64,000 bases of DNA from Microbacteriaceae bacterium PS02066 (lineage in GTDB: Bacteria > Actinomycetota > Actinomycetes > Actinomycetales > Microbacteriaceae): contig JASCPH010000007.1 in the NCBI GenBank assembly GCA_029959545.1, forward strand, positions 1-64,000, written 5' to 3'. A program made the translations under genes and the position numbers. Position 1 is the stretch's first letter, and every line of letters begins with the position of its first letter. This document shows positions 29,173-39,038 of the stretch, piece after piece. The notes below the pieces were generated by a model, which had not been told where the DNA came from, searched no databases, and saw only the letters and a program-made list of their open reading frames with translations.

Positions 29173-29910
29173 ATGACGGTGCAGGTGGTCCTGGTGCACG
29201 GGATCCGTACGTCGGCGTCCATGTGGCGCGCACAGCGCGAGAGCCTGACGGTCGCGGGTATCGGTGTGAACGCCGTCGACCTCCCCGGTCACGGCACGCG
29301 CATGGCCGAGCCGTTCACCCTCGACGAGGCTTTCGCGACGATCGACCGAGCGGTGCGCGCCTGCGCCGAGCGCGGACCCGTCCTCCTGGTCGGCCATTCG
29401 ATGGGCGGACTGCTGTGTATCGAATACGCGGGGCAGGTCGATGCCCCGCCGATCGCCGGGTTCATCGCCGCATCCTGCACCGCGGTGCCGCGTGGGCTGG
29501 GACTGCGCACTTACCGAACTCTGGCCCGCGGTTTCGATGCGCTCCCGGATCGCGGGATGCGGCTGACCCGGTACGTGCTCTCCCGAACGCTGCCCGAGCA
29601 CACCCGAGACGACTTCGGCGCGGGCGGCTACGCCCTCGACGCCCAGGACGGGGCGCTCGCGCAACTCGCGCGGCTCGACGTGTTGACGGCTCTCGCCCGC
29701 ATCCAGGTGCCGCTGTGGTTCGTCAACGGGCAGTACGACCAGCTGCGCGTCAGCGAGCGTCTCTTCCGGCGCATCGCGCCCCACGCGGAGCTCATCGTCA
29801 TCCCCCGCACGAGCCATCTCGTCTCGGCCATGCGCCCGGAGGTCTTCGACGCCGTCATCGCGCTGGCGATCGCCACGATCGAGGCGGGCGCGAAGGACCC
29901 GGTCTGGTAG
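29173..29910 (+). CDS. Alpha/beta hydrolase
   Basis: Cytoplasmic alpha/beta hydrolase of 245 residues. An oxyanion region (LVHGIRTSASMW), the nucleophile elbow VGHSMGGL, the acid residue in NGQYDQLR and the base in PRTSHLVS are all visible. The substrate is unknown. It lies between lepA (divergent) and rpsT, whose promoter overlaps the hydrolase stop. Confidence 0.88.
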   Translation: MTVQVVLVHGIRTSASMWRAQRESLTVAGIGVNAVDLPGHGTRMAEPFTLDEAFATIDRAVRACAERGPVLLVGHSMGGLLCIEYAGQVDAPPIAGFIAASCTAVPRGLGLRTYRTLARGFDALPDRGMRLTRYVLSRTLPEHTRDDFGAGGYALDAQDGALAQLARLDVLTALARIQVPLWFVNGQYDQLRVSERLFRRIAPHAELIVIPRTSHLVSAMRPEVFDAVIALAIATIEAGAKDPVW

Positions 29911-30027
29911 ACTCCTTGTTTGGCTTGCGCGTGAAGGGTTTTCCCGCTCTTCACGACCGCCGCGAAGCGCCCCTCTACCGCTGACCGGCAACTTCCGAGC
30001 AGACTCCGAAACGAAAGTTCACGACAC
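29907..30027 (+). promoter_or_regulatory. rpsT promoter and leader
   Basis: TAGACT at the end of the hydrolase gene is a likely -10. The leader of about 110 nt contains a hairpin in which GTGAAG pairs with CTTCAC (about 29931-29955). No recognised ribosomal leader motif was found. The length is unusual here, where most first genes look leaderless. Confidence 0.45.
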
Positions 30028-30288
30028 GTGGCAAACATCAAGTCGCAGATCAAGCGCAACAAGACCAACGAGAAGGCGCACGAGCGCAACAAGGCCGTCA
30101 AGAGCGAGCTGAAGACCGCGGTGCGTCGCACCCGCGAGGCCGTCGCCGGTGGCGACAAGGCCGCCGCCGAGAAGGCGCTCGTCACGGCTACCAAGAAGCT
30201 CGACAAGGCCGTCAGCAAGGGCGTCATCCACAAGAACCAGGCCGCGAACCGCAAGTCCGCGATCGCGAAGCAGGTCTCCGCTCTCTGA
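30028..30288 (+). CDS. rpsT: 30S ribosomal protein S20
   Basis: Primary-binding 16S rRNA protein, 86 residues, strongly basic and helical. [20 protein letters not shown] at the start and [20 protein letters not shown] near the end match the family. The start is GTG with a weak upstream GAAAG. Confidence 0.97.
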   Translation: MANIKSQIKRNKTNEKAHERNKAVKSELKTAVRRTREAVAGGDKAAAEKALVTATKKLDKAVSKGVIHKNQAANRKSAIAKQVSAL

Positions 30289-30301
30289 GCCGCTTCCTCG
30301 T

Positions 30302-30333
30302 CGAAGGCCCGTCGCTGTTGCGGCGGGCCTTCG
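30302..30333. terminator. Bidirectional terminator between rpsT and holA
   Basis: CGAAGGCCCG pairs with CGGGCCTTCG (10 bp, plus further pairs inside) and is followed by TCGTTGT. It lies between the convergent rpsT and holA genes. Confidence 0.75.
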
Positions 30334-30347
30334 TCGTTGTCGAGGAC

Positions 30348-31373
30348 TCAGGCCGCGTACGGCGCGCGTGTGGCGATGACGGTGACGAGGCGCTCGAGCG
30401 CGAACACGGCATCGCGGGAGGCACCCTTGACCTCGGCGTCGGCGCGCGCGGTCGCCTGGATCGCGAGACCGAGCGAGTCCTGGGTCCATCCGGAGAGGTC
30501 TCGCCGCGCGCGGTCGACCTGCCAATCCTTCATGCCCAGTCGCGTCGCGAGCTGTCGAGAGGGTTCGCGGGTGCCCGCGACCCGCGCCATCGTGCGCAGC
30601 TTCATCGCGATCGCCGCGACCATCGGAACCGGGTCGGCACCCGAATCGAGTGCCTGACGGAGTGCCAGGAGCGCTTCGCCGTAGCGGCCCGCGATGGCCG
30701 TGTCGGCGACGGTGAAGGCCGAGGTCTCGACACGCCCGCCGTAGTAGCGCTCGACGATCTGCTCGGTGATGTCGCCGTCGACGTCGTTCACCAGTTGCTG
30801 GCAGGCCGCGGCGAGCTCGGTCAGGTCGTCGGAGAACGCCCCGACCAGCGCGCGCAGCGCGGCGGGTGCGATGCGCCGACCGGCCTCGCGGAACTCGCTC
30901 GCCGCGAAGTCGTACCGATCGGAATCGCGTTTGATCGCCGGGCAGGCCACCTCGACTCCGCCGCCGGATCCGGCACGGATCGCTTCGAGGAGCTTCTTTC
31001 CCCGCACGCTCGCACCCGTGTGACGAAGCACGACCGTCGCTCCGTCCTGCGGGTTCTCAAGGTAGGCCAGGGCTTCCGCGAGGAAGGCATCAGAACACTT
31101 CTCGACGCTGCGGATGCGCACAAGTCTCGGCTCCCCGAACAGCGACGGCGCACTGACGGCCAGGAGAGTTCCGGCGGTGTAGTCCGACGCGTCGATGTCG
31201 GAGATCTCCAGGCTCGGATCCTCTGCGCGCAGGTAGTCGCGGAGCCGCGCGGTCGCCCGCTCCGCGCAGACCTCCTCGGGACCCGAGATCAACACGATCG
31301 GCGCCGGCTCCGGGGTCCGCCACGACTGCTGCGGGATCGCGCTTCGCGTCGGGGTGGGCTTTCGGGTCGCCAT
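30348..31373 (-). CDS. holA: DNA polymerase III delta subunit
   Basis: Clamp-loader subunit that opens the beta clamp. 341 residues with the N-terminal PIVLISGPEEVCAERA segment, central AAA+-like lid and C-terminal collar region (LRQALDSGADPVPMVAAIAMKLRTMARV). It follows comEC in the usual comEA-comEC-holA order. Its ATG lies inside the last 85 bases of comEC. Confidence 0.93.
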   Translation of the reverse strand: MATRKPTPTRSAIPQQSWRTPEPAPIVLISGPEEVCAERATARLRDYLRAEDPSLEISDIDASDYTAGTLLAVSAPSLFGEPRLVRIRSVEKCSDAFLAEALAYLENPQDGATVVLRHTGASVRGKKLLEAIRAGSGGGVEVACPAIKRDSDRYDFAASEFREAGRRIAPAALRALVGAFSDDLTELAAACQQLVNDVDGDITEQIVERYYGGRVETSAFTVADTAIAGRYGEALLALRQALDSGADPVPMVAAIAMKLRTMARVAGTREPSRQLATRLGMKDWQVDRARRDLSGWTQDSLGLAIQATARADAEVKGASRDAVFALERLVTVIATRAPYAA

Positions 31374-33691
31374 CCCCCCAGCCTACCGAGGGCGGCCGAC
31401 GCCGCCTCCGCCCGCTCGCGCCAGAGTGTCGTACGCCCGTCGCTCATCCCCACCAGGATGAGCCCGTCCAGATCCGTGCGCGCCACGGTCGCGCCCTGAG
31501 CCGTCAGGATGTCGAGGATCTCCGATCGTGGGTGCCCGTAGTCGTTGTCGGCCCCCACGCCGATCAGTGCGAGCGCCGGGGCGACCTGACGCTGCAGCCC
31601 CGCATCCTGATCGGCCGAACCGTGATGCGCGACCTTGAGGACCTCGTACGGCCCGCGCAGCTCTCCTCTCGCGCGCAGCGCCCGCTGAGCGTCCGCACCG
31701 AGATCCCCGAGCAGGAGCGTGCGCGGCACGTCGCCGCCCCCGACCTCCACGACGATGCTCGCGTCGTTGCCCGGTGTCACGGCATCCGCAGACGGCCACA
31801 GGATCCGCCAACGCGCAGCCCCCAGCGCGCCGCCCATCCCCGCCGTTGCGGCGACGACATCCTGCGCACCGGCCGAGACGACGCGGGCGGTGTCGCGCTC
31901 GTCGGCCGGACCGTGCAGCAGGAGACCGACGTGGGCGGGCACGCCGTCGAGCCCGCCGACGTGATCGGCGTCGAAGTGCGTCAGCACCAGCAGGTCGATC
32001 CGTCCGATCCCCAGCCTCTCGAGACAGGACGCGAGCGGCTCCGGTTCCGGGCCGGTGTCGACGAGCATGACCGCACCCGCCGAACGGACGACGACGGCGT
32101 CCCCCTGACCCACGTCGCACATCGCGATGCTCCAGTCCTGCGGCGTCGTCATCGGAACGACGACGGACTCGATCACGAGCATCCCCGCCGTTGCCGCGGC
32201 AACGGCTGCAGTCATCACGGCCGAGAGTGCGCGGCCGAGGCGAGCGACGCGTGTTCGTCCCGGCGGGAGCAGGAGGACCGTTCCGGCGGCCGTCACCACG
32301 ACCAGGCCGATGAGCCCGGGCAAGCCCTCCGCCCACGGGAGGGTCCGCGCGGGCAGCGCGTCTACGGCCCCCGCGATCCCGGCGATCCACGCCGCCGGCA
32401 GCCACGTGAGTGCGGTCAGCCCTGCTTGCAACACGGGCACGGGACCCGCGAGGCACGCGGCCAACCCGAGTACGGTGGCGACCGGCGCGGCGGGTGCGGC
32501 GAGGAGGTTCGCCGGCACCCCATAGACGGCGACACCGGGGCTGACGAGCACGATGAGAGGGCTGCACACGAGCTGCGCCGACAGTGGCACGGCCAGCGCG
32601 AGAGCGAGCGATGCGGGCAGGAACCTGCCCAGCCCTCGGGCGAGCGGCGGCGCCAGCACGAGGAGTGCACCCGTCGCCGCGACCGACAGCGCGAACCCCA
32701 GCGACAGAGCCAGCCACGGATCGGCGGCCAGCAGCACGCACACCGCGAGGGCAAGGAGAGCGAGCCCACTCCCCCGCCGCCCGAGCAGCAACGCGAGCAT
32801 CGCGACCGCGGACATCGTCGCCGCGCGGACGACGCTGGGCTCGGGCGTCACCAGCACGACGAACCCCGCGAGCGCCGCCAGTCCGGCGACCACGCGGCCC
32901 GCCCGACCGAGACCGCACCGAGCCGCGAGGAGGAAGGCGAGCCCGACGACGATGGCGCAGTTCGCGCCCGAGACGGCGGTCAGGTGGGTGAGGGATGCGG
33001 CACGCATCTGCTGCTCCAGCGCAGCGTCGACACCGCCGGTGTCTCCGACGGCGAGGCCGGGGATGAGGCCCGCACCCGGTGCGGGCAGCCCCTCTGTCGA
33101 CGCAGCGAGACGTTCGCGCAGCCAGGCGGATGCGGCCGCCGCCCCTTCCGGCGGGCGTACCAGCTCGACCCGATCCGCCCGCAGGACGAGCGCGGCACGG
33201 TCGCCGGGCTCCGCCGCGAAGGCCCCGCCGTCGATGCGCACGACGGCGCCGATCTCAGCCCCGTCAGGACGCTCGGACATCAACACCGTGACCGGCACCC
33301 CGGCCGCGACCGGCTCGCGTCCGGCAGACGCCGCCACCGCGAGCGCATCCGTTCGATAGCCGAGGGAAGTCGTCTCGATCTTTCCGACGATCGAGAACTC
33401 ACCGTCCATCTGATGGCCGTCGCCCACCTCGATCGCGGCGGCGCGGGGCGGATCCTGCACGGCTACCGACATCGCCGGCATCGCAGCCAGCAGCAGGGCG
33501 AGCGTCGCGAGGATCCAGATGCGCGACCGACCCGATCGCCCCATCAGCGTCGCGGTCAGCGCGGTCGCCACCGCACCGGCGCTGCAGAGCAGAGCCAGAA
33601 CAGGCGCCGTCGCCGGCTGCGTGATCGCGAGGGCGGCAATCATCCAGGAGAGAAGAGCAGCGGGCACGAGCCGCCACGCGCGCCGGTCCAT
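31289..33691 (-). CDS. comEC: ComEC/Rec2 family DNA-uptake channel
   Basis: Large membrane protein of 800 residues for passage of single-stranded DNA. An N-terminal soluble OB-like part and hydrophobic helices are followed by the Competence domain (LTHLTAVSGANCAIVVGLAF). A C-terminal metallo-beta-lactamase-like domain carries LTHFDADHVGG and VLKVAHHGSADQD. The ATG at 33691 overlaps the comEA stop by one base. The C-terminal tail is Arg/Ser-rich and overlaps holA by 85 bases. No type IV pilus genes are in the window, so natural competence is not shown. Confidence 0.9.
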   Translation of the reverse strand: MDRRAWRLVPAALLSWMIAALAITQPATAPVLALLCSAGAVATALTATLMGRSGRSRIWILATLALLLAAMPAMSVAVQDPPRAAAIEVGDGHQMDGEFSIVGKIETTSLGYRTDALAVAASAGREPVAAGVPVTVLMSERPDGAEIGAVVRIDGGAFAAEPGDRAALVLRADRVELVRPPEGAAAASAWLRERLAASTEGLPAPGAGLIPGLAVGDTGGVDAALEQQMRAASLTHLTAVSGANCAIVVGLAFLLAARCGLGRAGRVVAGLAALAGFVVLVTPEPSVVRAATMSAVAMLALLLGRRGSGLALLALAVCVLLAADPWLALSLGFALSVAATGALLVLAPPLARGLGRFLPASLALALAVPLSAQLVCSPLIVLVSPGVAVYGVPANLLAAPAAPVATVLGLAACLAGPVPVLQAGLTALTWLPAAWIAGIAGAVDALPARTLPWAEGLPGLIGLVVVTAAGTVLLLPPGRTRVARLGRALSAVMTAAVAAATAGMLVIESVVVPMTTPQDWSIAMCDVGQGDAVVVRSAGAVMLVDTGPEPEPLASCLERLGIGRIDLLVLTHFDADHVGGLDGVPAHVGLLLHGPADERDTARVVSAGAQDVVAATAGMGGALGAARWRILWPSADAVTPGNDASIVVEVGGGDVPRTLLLGDLGADAQRALRARGELRGPYEVLKVAHHGSADQDAGLQRQVAPALALIGVGADNDYGHPRSEILDILTAQGATVARTDLDGLILVGMSDGRTTLWRERAEAASAALGRLGGWRPESPPRREARSRSSRGGPRSRRRSC

Positions 33692-34278
33692 CACACCGTC
33701 ACGAGGTCGCGCAGGCCCGCGAGCATCTTCTCGCCGATGCCGGGCACGCCCAGCAGATCGTCCACACTCGTGAACCGGCCGTTCTGCTCCCGCCACTCCA
33801 CGATTCGCTGCGCGATGGCAGGTCCGACGCGTGGCAGCTCGTCCAGTTGGTCCACTCCGGCGGTGTTCAGGTTGATCGGGCCGCCGCCCGAGCGTTCGGC
33901 CCCGGTCGCGCCTGCCGGAGGTGCCTGTCCAACCTCGAGCACGACGAGCTGCTCCCCGTCGCTGAGCGGCCGGGCGAGGTTCACCGCGGCCATATCCGCG
34001 TTCTCACCGAACCCGCCCGCCGCCGAGATCGCATCGGCGACCCGTGATCCCGCCGCCAGGACATAGAGCCCAGGCTCTGTCACCGCGCCGGAGACGTGCA
34101 CGTAGACCTCGGCGACCTCGACTGCCGCCGTGGGCGTTGCCACCGGTGCCGGCGGCGGCACCGACGCACTCCGGAGCACCCCCACCACGACCGTCACGGC
34201 CAATACGAGCAATGCCAGCACGACGACGGCGCCGACCCCCAGACGCACACGTCCTGAGGCATCGGATGCGGGCTTCAC
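33691..34278 (-). CDS. comEA: ComEA family DNA-binding protein
   Basis: Membrane-anchored receptor for incoming DNA, 195 residues. One N-terminal helix (about 12-36), a Pro/Ala linker, an SLBB domain (VYVHVSGAVTEPGLYVLAAG), and a C-terminal double helix-hairpin-helix (INLNTAGVDQLDELPRVGPAIAQRI and LLGVPGIGEKM). GTG start with TAGCGT six bases upstream and no ribosome binding site. Confidence 0.93.
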   Translation of the reverse strand: MKPASDASGRVRLGVGAVVVLALLVLAVTVVVGVLRSASVPPPAPVATPTAAVEVAEVYVHVSGAVTEPGLYVLAAGSRVADAISAAGGFGENADMAAVNLARPLSDGEQLVVLEVGQAPPAGATGAERSGGGPINLNTAGVDQLDELPRVGPAIAQRIVEWREQNGRFTSVDDLLGVPGIGEKMLAGLRDLVTV

Positions 34279-34284
34279 ACGCCC

Positions 34285-34290
34285 ACGCTA
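34285..34290 (-). promoter_or_regulatory. -10 element of comEA-comEC-holA
   Basis: TAGCGT on the minus strand ends six bases before the comEA GTG, placing +1 at the start codon. Confidence 0.5.
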
Positions 34291-34320
34291 GGAACCCGCA
34301 CCCCTCGCCCGAACGAGGGA

Positions 34321-34350
34321 ACCCCCGCGGTGTGCATGCACCGCGGGGGT
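34321..34350 (-). terminator. leuS terminator hairpin
   Basis: A perfect 12-bp stem (ACCCCCGCGGTG with CACCGCGGGGGT) around a six-base loop lies about 25 bases beyond the leuS stop. It has no T tract. Confidence 0.7.
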
Positions 34351-34375
34351 CCGTCCGATGGGGAGAGCAGCTCGC

Positions 34376-36964
34376 TCAGCGTGTGCTGAAGCTCACGACC
34401 TTCGGCGGCCGCACGATCGCCCGCACGATCTCGCGCTCACCGAGCGCGCGCTGGACGCGCACGTCCTCGCGCGCCAGGCGCTCGAGCTCCTCGCCGCCGA
34501 TCTTGGCCGACACCTCCAGCGTCGCGCGCACCTTGCCGTCGATCTGGACGACGGCGGTGATGGTGTCTTCCACCAGCAGCGTTCCGTCGGGCTGACGCCA
34601 GGACGCGAGACCGACGGACGGCTCGTAGCCGAGCTGGGACCACATCTCCTCCGCCGTGTGCGGCGCGAACAGGTCGAGGATCATCGCGGTGGCCTCGGCG
34701 GCCTCGCGCACGGCAGGATCCGCAGCACCCGCGCCGGAGTCGATCGTCTTGCGCGTGGCGTTGACGAGCTCCATGAGGCGTGCGACCACGACGTTGAACT
34801 TCGTCTGCTCGATGAGCGAGGGCGCATCGGCCCACAGCCGGTGCGTGACGCGGCGCAGCGCCACATCGCCCTCGGCCCAGACCGTATCCGTCGGGCTGGA
34901 GACCTCGCCCGCGATGCGCAGCGCACGCGCGAGGAACTTCGTCGCGCCGGTCGTCGAGACGTCCTTCCAGTCCTTGTCGTCTTCCACGGGGCCGGCAAAG
35001 GCGAGTCCGACGCGCAGCGCATCGGCGCCGTGGGCGTCGAGCTCGTCCTGGAACAGCACGAGGTTGCCCTTGCTCTTGGACATCTTCGCGCCGTCGAGGA
35101 TGACCATGCCCTGGTTGATCAGACTGGAGAAGGGCTCGGTGAAGTCGACGTAGCCCATGTCGTAGAGCGCCTTGACGATGAACCGGGCGTACAGCAGGTG
35201 CAGGATCGCGTGCTCGACGCCGCCGATGTAGAAGTCCACCGGCGCCCACTTCGAGGCCTCACGACCCGAGAAGGCGGCGTCGGGATCCCCCGGCGACAGG
35301 AAGCGCAGGTAGTACCAGGAGCTGTCGACGAAGGTGTCCATCGTGTCGGGGTCGCGACGCATGGGTTCGCCGGTCTCCGGGTCACTCGCCTGGACCCACT
35401 CGGTGGCACCGCCCAGCGGCGAGGTGCCCTGCGGCAGCAGATTGAGCCCCTCGGGGTCGGGAAGACGCACCGGCAGCTGGTCGTCGGGCACCGGAACGAT
35501 GCGGCCGTCTTCGCCGTGCAGCATCGGGATGGGGGTGCCCCAGAACCGCTGGCGGGAGATCAGCCAGTCGCGCAGGCGATAGGTCTTGGCCGCGCGGCCC
35601 GTCCCCGCCGCCGTCAGCTCCTCGATCGCGCGTGCGATCGCGTTGCGCTTGCTGAGGCCGTTGAGGCTGCCCGAGTTGATGAGGCGGCCGTCTCCGCTGA
35701 GCGCGACACCGGTGCGGACCGGGTCGATGTCGTCGAGGGTGTCGGCGCCCTCGAACGGGTCGATCGGGTTGCCGTCGGCGTCGAGCTCGATGACCGGCAC
35801 GGCGCCTGTGATCGGCGCCGTCGTGTCCACGACGATCTTCACCGGCAGATCGAACGCACGCGCGAAGTCGAGGTCGCGCTGATCGTGCGCGGGCACGGCC
35901 ATGACCGCACCGTGACCGTAGTCGGCCAGGACGTAGTCGGCCGCCCAGATCGGCAGGCGCTCCCCGTTGATGGGGTTGATGGCGTAGCGGTCGAGGAACA
36001 CGCCGGTCTTCGGCCGGTCGGCATTCTGACGCTCGACATCCGTCGTCTGCTGCACCTGCGACAGATAGGTCTGGAAGCGCTCGCGCGCCTCCGGGCCGGC
36101 GCCGGCGGCGAGCTCGGCTGCCAGGTCGGAGTCGGGCGCGACGACCATGAAGGTGGCACCGTGCAGCGTGTCGGGACGGGTGGAGAAGACCGTGACCTTC
36201 TCGGCGCGTCCCTCGATCTCGAAGTCGATGTCAGCACCGATGGAGCGGCCGATCCAGTTGCGCTGCATCTGGATGACCTTGTGCGGCCAGAAGCCCTCGA
36301 GCTGGTTGAGGTCGTCGAGCAGCCGGTCGGCGTAGTCCGTGATCCGGAAGTACCACTGCGTCAGCTTCTTCTTGACGACCACCGCGCCGCAGCGCTCGCA
36401 GTGCCCGTCGATGACCTGCTCGTTGGCGAGCACCGTCTGATCGTGCGTACACCAGTTGACCGGGCTCTCCTTGCGATACGCCAGGCCACGCTCGTAGAGC
36501 TTCTGGAACAACCACTGGTTCCATCGGTAGTACTCCGGGTCGCTGGTGTGCAGGACACGACTCCAGTCGAAGGAGACGCCGTAGGCCTTGAGGCTCTCCT
36601 TCTGCTGGGCGATGTTGTCGTACGTCCAGGTGACCGGGTTCGCGCCGCGCTTGATGGCGGCGTTCTCGGCGGGAAGCCCGAAGGAGTCCCATCCGATCGG
36701 ATGCAGCACGTTGTAGCCGCGGTGACGCCAGAATCGGGCGACGATGTCCGAGTAGAGATAGTTCTCGGCGTGGCCCATGTGCAGGTCGCCGGAGGGGTAC
36801 GGGAACATCGCGAGCACGTACTTGCGCGGGCGGGTGTCGTTCTCACCGCCGGCGCGGAAGGGGTCGCTTTCCGCCCAGCGCTGCTGCCACTTGTCCTGGA
36901 TGGCGTGGGCGTCGAAGCCGCCGTCAGCGGACGCGCCTGCGGTGTCGGTCGAGGTCGTAGACAC
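34376..36964 (-). CDS. leuS: Leucyl-tRNA synthetase
   Basis: Class I synthetase charging tRNA-Leu, 862 residues. The HIGH-equivalent motif is [20 protein letters not shown] is [11 protein letters not shown], and the CP1 editing domain ([18 protein letters not shown]) and zinc motif (CERCG) are present. The GTG start at 36964 is used; there is a 63-base gap after pabB on the same strand. A 4.7-kb open frame on the opposite strand is only a high-GC mirror. Confidence 0.97.
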   Translation of the reverse strand: MSTTSTDTAGASADGGFDAHAIQDKWQQRWAESDPFRAGGENDTRPRKYVLAMFPYPSGDLHMGHAENYLYSDIVARFWRHRGYNVLHPIGWDSFGLPAENAAIKRGANPVTWTYDNIAQQKESLKAYGVSFDWSRVLHTSDPEYYRWNQWLFQKLYERGLAYRKESPVNWCTHDQTVLANEQVIDGHCERCGAVVVKKKLTQWYFRITDYADRLLDDLNQLEGFWPHKVIQMQRNWIGRSIGADIDFEIEGRAEKVTVFSTRPDTLHGATFMVVAPDSDLAAELAAGAGPEARERFQTYLSQVQQTTDVERQNADRPKTGVFLDRYAINPINGERLPIWAADYVLADYGHGAVMAVPAHDQRDLDFARAFDLPVKIVVDTTAPITGAVPVIELDADGNPIDPFEGADTLDDIDPVRTGVALSGDGRLINSGSLNGLSKRNAIARAIEELTAAGTGRAAKTYRLRDWLISRQRFWGTPIPMLHGEDGRIVPVPDDQLPVRLPDPEGLNLLPQGTSPLGGATEWVQASDPETGEPMRRDPDTMDTFVDSSWYYLRFLSPGDPDAAFSGREASKWAPVDFYIGGVEHAILHLLYARFIVKALYDMGYVDFTEPFSSLINQGMVILDGAKMSKSKGNLVLFQDELDAHGADALRVGLAFAGPVEDDKDWKDVSTTGATKFLARALRIAGEVSSPTDTVWAEGDVALRRVTHRLWADAPSLIEQTKFNVVVARLMELVNATRKTIDSGAGAADPAVREAAEATAMILDLFAPHTAEEMWSQLGYEPSVGLASWRQPDGTLLVEDTITAVVQIDGKVRATLEVSAKIGGEELERLAREDVRVQRALGEREIVRAIVRPPKVVSFSTR

Positions 36965-37027
36965 AGAGGGACCAATCGTGGAGTGTCGGGAAGGTGCGCA
37001 AGGCGCAAATTTCAGGATACCCGACCC

Positions 37028-38311
37028 CTAACCACCCCAGTCGGCCGGGAGCCTCGCGCCCGCCGCCCGCAGGGGCGCCGTGGCCTTCAGCGCCACCTCC
37101 GCGACCTCGGCGTCGACGTTCGAGGACCAGGTGATCCCGCCTCCCGCACCCACGTACGCGCCGCCGGGGTGCACGACGAGCGTGCGGATCGTCATGGCCA
37201 GATCGAACGCACCGTCATCACCCACCCAACCGGCACATCCGGAGAACGCGCCCCGAGGCGCACCCTCGATGTCGTGCAGCAGCGTCATCGCCGACAGCTT
37301 GGGCGCCCCGGTCATGCTGCCCGCGGGAAAGACCGCCGCGAGCATCTCCCCCAGGGTCACGCCCGGATGCGGCACGCCGCTGACCGAGCTCACGAGTTGG
37401 TGCACGCGCGGATACGTCTCGACTTCCAGCAGGCGGTCGACGCTCACCGTGGCCGGATCGCACACTCTCGCCAGATCGTTGCGCATGAGGTCGACGATCA
37501 TGACGTTCTCGGCGCGCTCCTTCGGGTCGGCCGCGAGGTCGGCCGCAAGGCCGGCATCCGCCTCAGGGGTGGAGCCGCGCGGGCGCGTCCCCTTGATCGG
37601 ATGCGTGCTCACGCGGCCGTCGCGACCGACCAGGAACCGCTCCGGACTCGCCCCGGCCAGCGCGATCCCGCCGCTTCGCAGCAGGAGTCCGTGATGCGAC
37701 GGCGTGTCGGCACGCAGCGCCGCGTAGGCGTCGAGCGCATCGACCTCGCCGGCAACGTCGAAGCGCGTCGTCAGGCACAGGAGGTAGGCGTCCCCGCGAC
37801 CGATGGCCGCGATGGCCTTTCGGATGTCGTCGGCGTACCGGAACGCGTCGACCCGCGCGATCGCCCTGCCCCGCTCGGGCACCACGACCGGAACGACCGC
37901 AGGCGCCGACGCGATGCGTTCCGCCCAGGCCTCGGCGTCCTCGCCGCTGACCCAGGTCGCCCCGGCGGCGTGATCGAAGGTCACGAGGGTGCGCACCCGC
38001 ATCCAGCTCTCGCGCGGCATCTCGTCGGATGCCACCGGCGCGCCGGCCGCATCCGCTCCGCTCTCGTACGACAGCCATCCCACCCAGCCGCTCCGGAACG
38101 GGCCGGCGGGATGCGGTGCGGCCTTGCCCGCGGGGACCTGCACCGCACGGACCTCGTCGCTGTCGACGGGGATGCCGTGTCCGATCCAGCTGTAGCCGAT
38201 GTCGGCACCGGGCCCTGCATCCAGCCAGAACGTATGTTCGCGCTCGGCGAAGAGTGCATGGACGGCGGCGGGATCGTTCGCGCCGTGCACGCGGATGGGA
38301 GCAGCGGGCAC
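37028..38311 (-). CDS. pabB: Aminodeoxychorismate synthase component I (chorismate-binding)
   Basis: Anthranilate/para-aminobenzoate synthase family, 427 residues. The chorismate-binding domain is complete: GIALAGASPERFL, IKGTRPRG, ENVMIVDLMRNDLARVC, FPAGSMTGAPK, and the C-terminal GAYVGAGGGITW. The lone gene without trp neighbours favours pabB (folate) over trpE. GTG start with TAGCCT six bases upstream; divergent from the DedA gene. Confidence 0.88.
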   Translation of the reverse strand: MPAAPIRVHGANDPAAVHALFAEREHTFWLDAGPGADIGYSWIGHGIPVDSDEVRAVQVPAGKAAPHPAGPFRSGWVGWLSYESGADAAGAPVASDEMPRESWMRVRTLVTFDHAAGATWVSGEDAEAWAERIASAPAVVPVVVPERGRAIARVDAFRYADDIRKAIAAIGRGDAYLLCLTTRFDVAGEVDALDAYAALRADTPSHHGLLLRSGGIALAGASPERFLVGRDGRVSTHPIKGTRPRGSTPEADAGLAADLAADPKERAENVMIVDLMRNDLARVCDPATVSVDRLLEVETYPRVHQLVSSVSGVPHPGVTLGEMLAAVFPAGSMTGAPKLSAMTLLHDIEGAPRGAFSGCAGWVGDDGAFDLAMTIRTLVVHPGGAYVGAGGGITWSSNVDAEVAEVALKATAPLRAAGARLPADWGG

Positions 38312-38317
38312 GCTCCC

Positions 38318-38346
38318 AGGCTAGCGACACTGCGAGCCTCTAGGCT
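38318..38346. promoter_or_regulatory. Divergent leaderless promoters for pabB and the DedA gene
   Basis: TAGCCT on the minus strand (38318-38323) is six bases from the pabB GTG. TAGGCT on the plus strand (38341-38346) is seven bases from the GTG at 38354. No Shine-Dalgarno sequence precedes either. Confidence 0.6.
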
Positions 38347-38353
38347 CGACGGC

Positions 38354-39034
38354 GTGAACGATCTGCTCACCGCGATTCTCGATGCCGTGCGCGAGGTCGA
38401 TCCGGTGCTGCGCGTCGTTCTCGCCGGCGTCGCGATCATGCTGGAGACCAGCGTCCTGGTCGGACTGATCGTTCCGGGTGACACGATCGTGATCGTCGCG
38501 GGAACCGCCGTCACCACACCCTTACAGGGCGTCGTCCTGGCCGCAGCCGTCGTCATCGGTTCGCTGGCGGGCGAGACGCTCGGCTACGTCCTCGGTCGTT
38601 ATCTGGGGCCCTGGTTGCGCCGGTCGCGTCTCGGGCGCCGCATCGGCGAGGAGAACTGGGCCAGGTCGGAGCGCTATCTCGAGCGTCGCGGCGGGCCCGC
38701 CATCTTCCTGTCGCGCTTCCTGCCCGTGCTGCACTCGCTCGTGCCGTTGACGGTCGGCATGGCGCGCTTCCCCTATCGACGGTTCCTCGCCTGGACGGCG
38801 CCGGCGTGCATCATCTGGGCGAGCCTCTACATCGGTGTGGCGGCCGCCGCTGCGGGCACGTACCGCGAACTGTCGGAGCGCATCCATTACGCGGGCTACA
38901 TCTTCGTGGCCATCATCGTGGTTTTCGTCGTTCTCGTGTTCGCGGGCAAGAAGATCATCGAGCGGGTCGAGCGTCGGCACATGACCGAGCCCGCGTCCAC
39001 CCCTGAGCCCCGGGCGACGGACGTGGAAGACTGA
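38354..39034 (+). CDS. DedA family membrane protein
   Basis: Polytopic membrane protein of 226 residues in the DedA/SNARE-associated (VTT) family, whose members include undecaprenyl-phosphate and phospholipid flippases. The conserved FLSRFLPVLHSLVPLTVGMARFPY block with its two Arg-containing turns, and the earlier LIVPGDTIVIVAG, are visible. The GTG start appears leaderless. First gene of a plus-strand run with App1, SRAP and the glycosylase-like gene. Confidence 0.91.
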   Translation: MNDLLTAILDAVREVDPVLRVVLAGVAIMLETSVLVGLIVPGDTIVIVAGTAVTTPLQGVVLAAAVVIGSLAGETLGYVLGRYLGPWLRRSRLGRRIGEENWARSERYLERRGGPAIFLSRFLPVLHSLVPLTVGMARFPYRRFLAWTAPACIIWASLYIGVAAAAAGTYRELSERIHYAGYIFVAIIVVFVVLVFAGKKIIERVERRHMTEPASTPEPRATDVED

Positions 39035-39038
39035 GGGC

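Noticed and set aside
31532..34066. 844-codon plus-strand open frame over comEC and comEA.
   Set aside because: Antisense mirror, with Arg/Pro/His-rich composition and no known domain.
34376..37027. T-box leader before leuS.
   Set aside because: The 63-base gap to pabB is too short and has no T-box sequence.
34358..38353. Very long plus-strand open frame over leuS and pabB, leading into the DedA gene.
   Set aside because: It is antisense to two clear genes and its protein is Arg/Val/Asp/Gly-rich with no motifs. GC-rich third positions remove stop codons on the other strand. Only the part from 38354 is real.
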